This document shows positions 60,883-64,000 of a stretch of 64,000 bases of DNA, piece after piece. This DNA comes from Paenarthrobacter aurescens TC1 (lineage in GTDB: Bacteria > Actinomycetota > Actinomycetes > Actinomycetales > Micrococcaceae): positions 4,030,001 through 4,094,000 of the forward strand of contig CP000474.1 in NCBI GenBank assembly GCA_000014925.1. Direction: 5' to 3'. The notes beneath the pieces are model-generated. The model made no database searches. It was not told where the DNA came from and saw only the letters and a list, made by a program, of their open reading frames with translations. Each line of letters begins with the position of its first letter. The first letter of the stretch is position 1. Both the position numbers and the translations under genes were made by a program.

Positions 60883-61871
60883 TTGCCGGTACCAAAAGTT
60901 GCTTCGGTGACTGTCTTGGATTCGGGGATGGCTTCCTCGGAGAGGCCCCAGCGTTCCAGGACTTTGCCGTACGAGCCGTCCTTGATGGTGGAGTTCAGGG
61001 CGTCCGTGATGGCCGGAGCCAGTCCGTTGCCCTTGAGGGTTGTGGCGGCGACGAGTGTTTCCGCGGGCCAGCCGGCGTTGACCTTGCCCACCACTTTAAG
61101 GTCATCGCGGGTGTTCTCGCGGTACGTCACCGATGGGTACGGTGCCAGGTTCAGGTCGGTACGGCCCGAAGAGAGGGCCAGGATGGTGTCTGCGTCGGAG
61201 GAGTAGTACTGCAAGGTGGCCGGTGCCTTGCCCTTGGCTTCGAGCTCCTTGTTCCAGGCCAGCAGGATCTTCTCCTGGTTGGTGCCGGAGCCCACGGAGA
61301 TCTTCAGTCCGGAAATGTCGTCCGAGCCCTTGATGTCGTAGGTTGAGCTCTTCTTCGCCTCAAAGCCCATGTACGCGGCGCGGTAGGTGGAGAAGTCGAA
61401 CAGCTTCACACGGGCTGCGTTGATGCCCACGTTGGAGAAGACGGCCTCGAAGTCGCCGGACTGGGTCTTGAGCGGCCAGTTCTCCCACGATGTCACTTGG
61501 AGGTCCAGTTCCAGCCCGAGCTTGTCGGCCACGAGCTGGGCGATGTCCACCTCCACCCCGATCGGAGTCTTGTCGTCCGTGGCGTGGAAGGACAACGGAA
61601 TGGACCCCGCAGTGGTGGCAACGGTCAGCTTGCCGTCCTTGGCGATGGCTTCAGGAACAGCAGAAGCTGCGGCGGCGTCTTTCTCACCGCGGATGCGGTT
61701 CTGCTCCACGGAGGTGTTGTAAACGACGCCGTTCTTGGCAGCCCCGGACTCGGGCTGCGCTGCCGACGCTCCAGGATCGGAGCACCCGGCCAGCACGGGA
61801 AGCACGACGGCGGGAAGTACAGCGAGTGCCAGAATCTTGCGTTTCTTGGTGGAGCTGGTGGTGCGAAGCAT
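60879..61871 (-). CDS. Amino-acid-type ABC transporter substrate-binding lipoprotein
   Basis: 330 aa. Signal peptide with lipobox VLAGC (KRKILALAVLPAVVLPVLAGC), then a family 3 periplasmic-binding domain (DGKLTVATTAGSIPLSFHATDDKTPIGVEVDIAQLVADKLGLEL; FEAVFSNVGINAARVKLFDF; LKISVGSGTNQEKIL; AGWPAETLVAATTLKGNGLA). Captures a polar solute outside the membrane for the permease and ATPase encoded just upstream (9-nt gap to the ATPase gene). Paralogue of 52480-53472. Confidence 0.93.
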   Translation of the reverse strand: MLRTTSSTKKRKILALAVLPAVVLPVLAGCSDPGASAAQPESGAAKNGVVYNTSVEQNRIRGEKDAAAASAVPEAIAKDGKLTVATTAGSIPLSFHATDDKTPIGVEVDIAQLVADKLGLELDLQVTSWENWPLKTQSGDFEAVFSNVGINAARVKLFDFSTYRAAYMGFEAKKSSTYDIKGSDDISGLKISVGSGTNQEKILLAWNKELEAKGKAPATLQYYSSDADTILALSSGRTDLNLAPYPSVTYRENTRDDLKVVGKVNAGWPAETLVAATTLKGNGLAPAITDALNSTIKDGSYGKVLERWGLSEEAIPESKTVTEATFGTGK

Positions 61872-61880
61872 GGGGATGTC

Positions 61881-62804
61881 CTAGATGTTGAAAGCTGGTT
61901 CGATGACTTTGGAGAAGAAGCTGCGGGTGCGTTCCTCGCGGGGGTTGGCGAAGATGTCCTGCGGTGTGCCGGACTCCACAATTTGGCCTTGGTCCATGAA
62001 GACCACGGTGTCCGCGACATCCCGGGCGAAGCCCATCTCGTGGGTCACCACAATCAGCGTGGTGCCGGACTTGGCGAGTTCGCGGATGACGTCCAGGACC
62101 TCGTTGACGAGTTCCGGGTCCAACGCGGAAGTGGGTTCATCGAACAGGAGGATCTTGGGATCAAGTGCCAGCGCCCGGGCAATCGCGACGCGCTGCTGCT
62201 GGCCGCCGGAAAGCTGGCGCGGGTAGGCGTCGGCGCGGTCCTTCAAGCCAACCCTGTCCAGAAGTTCCAGGCCGCGTTTCCGGGCTTCGGCTTTGGAACG
62301 CTTCTGAGCCACGATGGGCGCCTCAATGACGTTCTCCAGTGCCGTGAGGTGCGGGAACAAGTTGAAGCTCTGGAACACCATGCCAATGTGGGTGCGCTGC
62401 TTGAGGATGTCCTTCTCACGAAGTTCGTGGAGCTTGTTCCCGCGGACTTCGTAGCCCACCAATTCGCCGTCAATGGTGATGTAGCCGCCGTCGACCTTTT
62501 CCAAGTGGTTGATGGTCCGCAGCAGGGTGGACTTGCCGGAGCCGGAGGGGCCGACAATCACAGCCACCCCGCCTGGTGGGACGGACAAGGAGACGCCCTT
62601 GAGGACTTCGGTGGCGCCAAAGGACTTCCGGACATTGGTGATGTCCACTTGGCCGCGGGTAGCCGCCGTCGTACCGGGCCGTGCCGCTGTGGCGGCCCGT
62701 GCCGCCGTCGTGCCTTCCGGAGCCGCGGCCGAAGCGGCAGCCTGCTTTTCCTCTGCGACCTTTGCCGCCGTTGCGGATTCTTTGCGTGCAGCGATGATGC
62801 TCAT
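61881..62804 (-). CDS. Amino-acid-type ABC transporter ATP-binding protein
   Basis: 307 aa. Walker [11 protein letters not shown]-loop [18 protein letters not shown], signature [16 protein letters not shown], Walker [15 protein letters not shown] and H-loop [14 protein letters not shown], as in GlnQ/TcyC-like ATPases. An Ala-rich N-terminal extension of about 52 residues precedes the ATPase core (which begins [11 protein letters not shown]); it is likely translated because the ATG overlaps the permease stop (ATGA). Energises import of the operon's substrate. Confidence 0.94.
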   Translation of the reverse strand: MSIIAARKESATAAKVAEEKQAAASAAAPEGTTAARAATAARPGTTAATRGQVDITNVRKSFGATEVLKGVSLSVPPGGVAVIVGPSGSGKSTLLRTINHLEKVDGGYITIDGELVGYEVRGNKLHELREKDILKQRTHIGMVFQSFNLFPHLTALENVIEAPIVAQKRSKAEARKRGLELLDRVGLKDRADAYPRQLSGGQQQRVAIARALALDPKILLFDEPTSALDPELVNEVLDVIRELAKSGTTLIVVTHEMGFARDVADTVVFMDQGQIVESGTPQDIFANPREERTRSFFSKVIEPAFNI

Positions 62805-63766
62805 CGGGCGTCCTTCGTGGGAGAGGCAGCAACGTGGGTGGTGAAGAACTTACGGGCCTTCTGCAAGGGAGTAAGCGGCAGGGTCCGCAGGGCGCCCTTG
62901 GAGAAGTGGCGTTCGATGTAGTACTGGAAAACGCTCAGTACCGAGGTGATCACCACATACCAGAGCGTGGCGACCAGCAGCAGCGGAAGCACCTGCTGGG
63001 TCCGGTTGTAGATGACCTGGACCGTGTAGAAGAGCTCGGAGTAGGCAAGGACGTAAACGATCGAGGTGCCCTTGACCAAGCCGATGATCTCGTTGAACGC
63101 GTTGGGCAGGATGGCGCGCATGGCTTGCGGCAGCACAATCCTGGTGGAGCGCTTCCACGCCGGGATGCCCAGGGCTGAGGCAGCTTCGAGCTGACCCTGG
63201 TCCACGGACAGGATGCCGCCGCGGATGATCTCGGCGGAATAAGCGGCCTGGTTCAGCGTGAGCCCCAGGACTGCAGCAGCGAACTGGCTGATGAGCGTGG
63301 TGGTCTGGGCCTCGAAGAAGCGGACGTCCGTGAAGGGGATGCCCAAGCTGATCTTCTCGTAGAGGTAGCCAAGGTTGTACCAGAGCAGGAGTTGGACCAG
63401 CAGCGGTGTGGACCGGAAGATCCAGGAGAACGTCCAGGACACCGAGACCAGCAGCGGCGAGGCGGACAGGCGCATGAGAGCCAAGATGAAACCGAGCACA
63501 AAGCCAAGGACACCGGAAATGGCAGTGAGCTTGAGGGTCTCGATGAGTCCGTTGACCACCGACTGGGCCGTGAACCATTCGGCCACCACGCCCCACTCCC
63601 AGCGCGGGTTGGTGACCAGCGACCACGCAATGGCTGCGACGCCGGCAGCTACCAGTACGGTACCCACCCATCGCCAGGGATGCCGGGCCGGGACCAGCTT
63701 GTACTCGGAGTAATCCGGGGTGGGCGGTGCAGTTTCCGCCGTGGCAGGCGGTGCGATTGCACTCAT
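62801..63766 (-). CDS. Amino-acid-type ABC transporter permease
   Basis: 321 aa from ATG 63766 with GAGGTGGC upstream (an in-frame ATG at 63778 has none). HisM/GlnP-type permease: [104 protein letters not shown] (EAA loop contacting the ATPase) and [19 protein letters not shown]. Single permease gene, so it presumably forms a homodimer. First gene of an eight-cistron minus-strand operon that continues to 56318. Confidence 0.95.
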   Translation of the reverse strand: MSAIAPPATAETAPPTPDYSEYKLVPARHPWRWVGTVLVAAGVAAIAWSLVTNPRWEWGVVAEWFTAQSVVNGLIETLKLTAISGVLGFVLGFILALMRLSASPLLVSVSWTFSWIFRSTPLLVQLLLWYNLGYLYEKISLGIPFTDVRFFEAQTTTLISQFAAAVLGLTLNQAAYSAEIIRGGILSVDQGQLEAASALGIPAWKRSTRIVLPQAMRAILPNAFNEIIGLVKGTSIVYVLAYSELFYTVQVIYNRTQQVLPLLLVATLWYVVITSVLSVFQYYIERHFSKGALRTLPLTPLQKARKFFTTHVAASPTKDAR

Positions 63767-63811
63767 GCGCCACCTCATTTCAGATCGGTTGTTGTCTATC
63801 GGATGGCTGCC

Positions 63812-63841
63812 AATCTAGGGCCGCGCGAAACCCGGCAGCAA
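63812..63841 (-). promoter_or_regulatory. Possible promoter of the transporter/monooxygenase operon
   Basis: On the minus strand TTGCTG (63841-63836), 18-nt spacer, TAGATT (63817-63812), about 46 nt before the permease ATG. Upstream, at about 63912-63935, repeated ACGTCTC/GACGT elements could bind a regulator. The 234-nt stretch 63767-64000 holds no other recognisable gene. Confidence 0.4.
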
Positions 63842-64000
63842 GGCGGGAATTTGCACTTCTTCACTGGACTTCGCGCGGCTTCGCCGGAGTTCGCACAGCG
63901 TCACAATCTGCGTCACGAGACGTCCTATGAGACGTGGTTTTGCGCGTTTTAACGCTGCATGACGTGTGGTGAACGGCGGTTACCGCCGCCTCGACCGGCA

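Noticed and set aside
63780..64000. Start of another gene at the right edge
   Set aside because: No ribosome site plus convincing frame is visible before the window ends; GGCGGTTACCGCC near 63973 may be an operator or hairpin but cannot be assigned.

Overview
The window is GC-rich DNA with dense, often overlapping (ATGA/GTGA) genes, many GTG starts, AGGAGG-type ribosome sites and TTGACC/TATAGT-type promoters. Gene content (Mycobacterium-type dCTP deaminase, LacI/ROK-controlled sugar operons, bifunctional rhamnulose-phosphate aldolase/dehydrogenase, FG-GAP secreted proteins, FMN-dependent monooxygenase operon) points to a soil actinobacterium, most likely Arthrobacter/Paenarthrobacter or a close Micrococcaceae relative. 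The genus is inferred from overall resemblance; no database was searched. I see no transposase, integrase, prophage, CRISPR array or rRNA. One tRNA (Gly, CCC) is present.

Layout. 1-5824 (minus): Mrp-type Na+/H+ antiporter operon mnhA(B)-C-D-E-F, cut by the window edge. 6027-9182: a UMF1-type MFS carrier and a two-gene K+/H+ antiporter (RCK_C regulator plus Kef-type membrane subunit). 9214-10505: a DUF559 endonuclease-fold gene bracketed by palindromic repeats. 10531-15582: dcd, a secreted CAP-domain protein and a secreted VanY-type carboxypeptidase that both end in FG-GAP repeats, a tandem-repeat block and an SRPBCC protein. 15671-20903: tRNA-Gly, SnoaL-like protein, a 44-aa basic protein coupled to an alanine dehydrogenase/carboxyethyl-ornithine-synthase-like enzyme, a drug-type MFS pump, a LysR regulator and a GNAT enzyme.

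21090-27192: a LacI-controlled catabolic locus of unknown substrate (two AP-endonuclease-2-type TIM barrels, Gfo/Idh/MocA dehydrogenase, DUF993 protein, alpha/beta hydrolase) with three matching LacI operators. 27421-29099: small ORFs and a YihY/BrkB membrane protein. 29280-45837: a sugar-catabolism island with xylose (ROK regulator, xylA, xylB), arabinose (LacI, araB-araD-araA, aldose epimerase) and rhamnose (LacI, rhaM-rhaI-aldolase/dehydrogenase-rhaB) modules, each with its own promoter and operator, but no sugar transporter.

45892-55025: an XRE regulator with a truncated nucleotidyltransferase partner (probable decayed toxin-antitoxin pair), panD, an AEC transporter, a trehalose-phosphatase/GH15 fusion whose phosphatase domain has lost its catalytic aspartates, a luciferase-like monooxygenase, an orphan amino-acid-type binding protein, a threonine dehydratase-like enzyme and a GNAT. 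55098-56303: a third FG-GAP secreted protein. 56318-63766 (minus): one tightly packed operon encoding a polar-amino-acid-type ABC importer (permease, ATPase, lipoprotein), three different FMN-dependent luciferase-like monooxygenases, a DUF1684 protein and a coupled small ORF. By analogy with the Bacillus ytm operon it probably imports and oxidatively cleaves an organosulfur or amino-acid-like compound. The operon and the DUF993 locus are the best candidates for undescribed biology.
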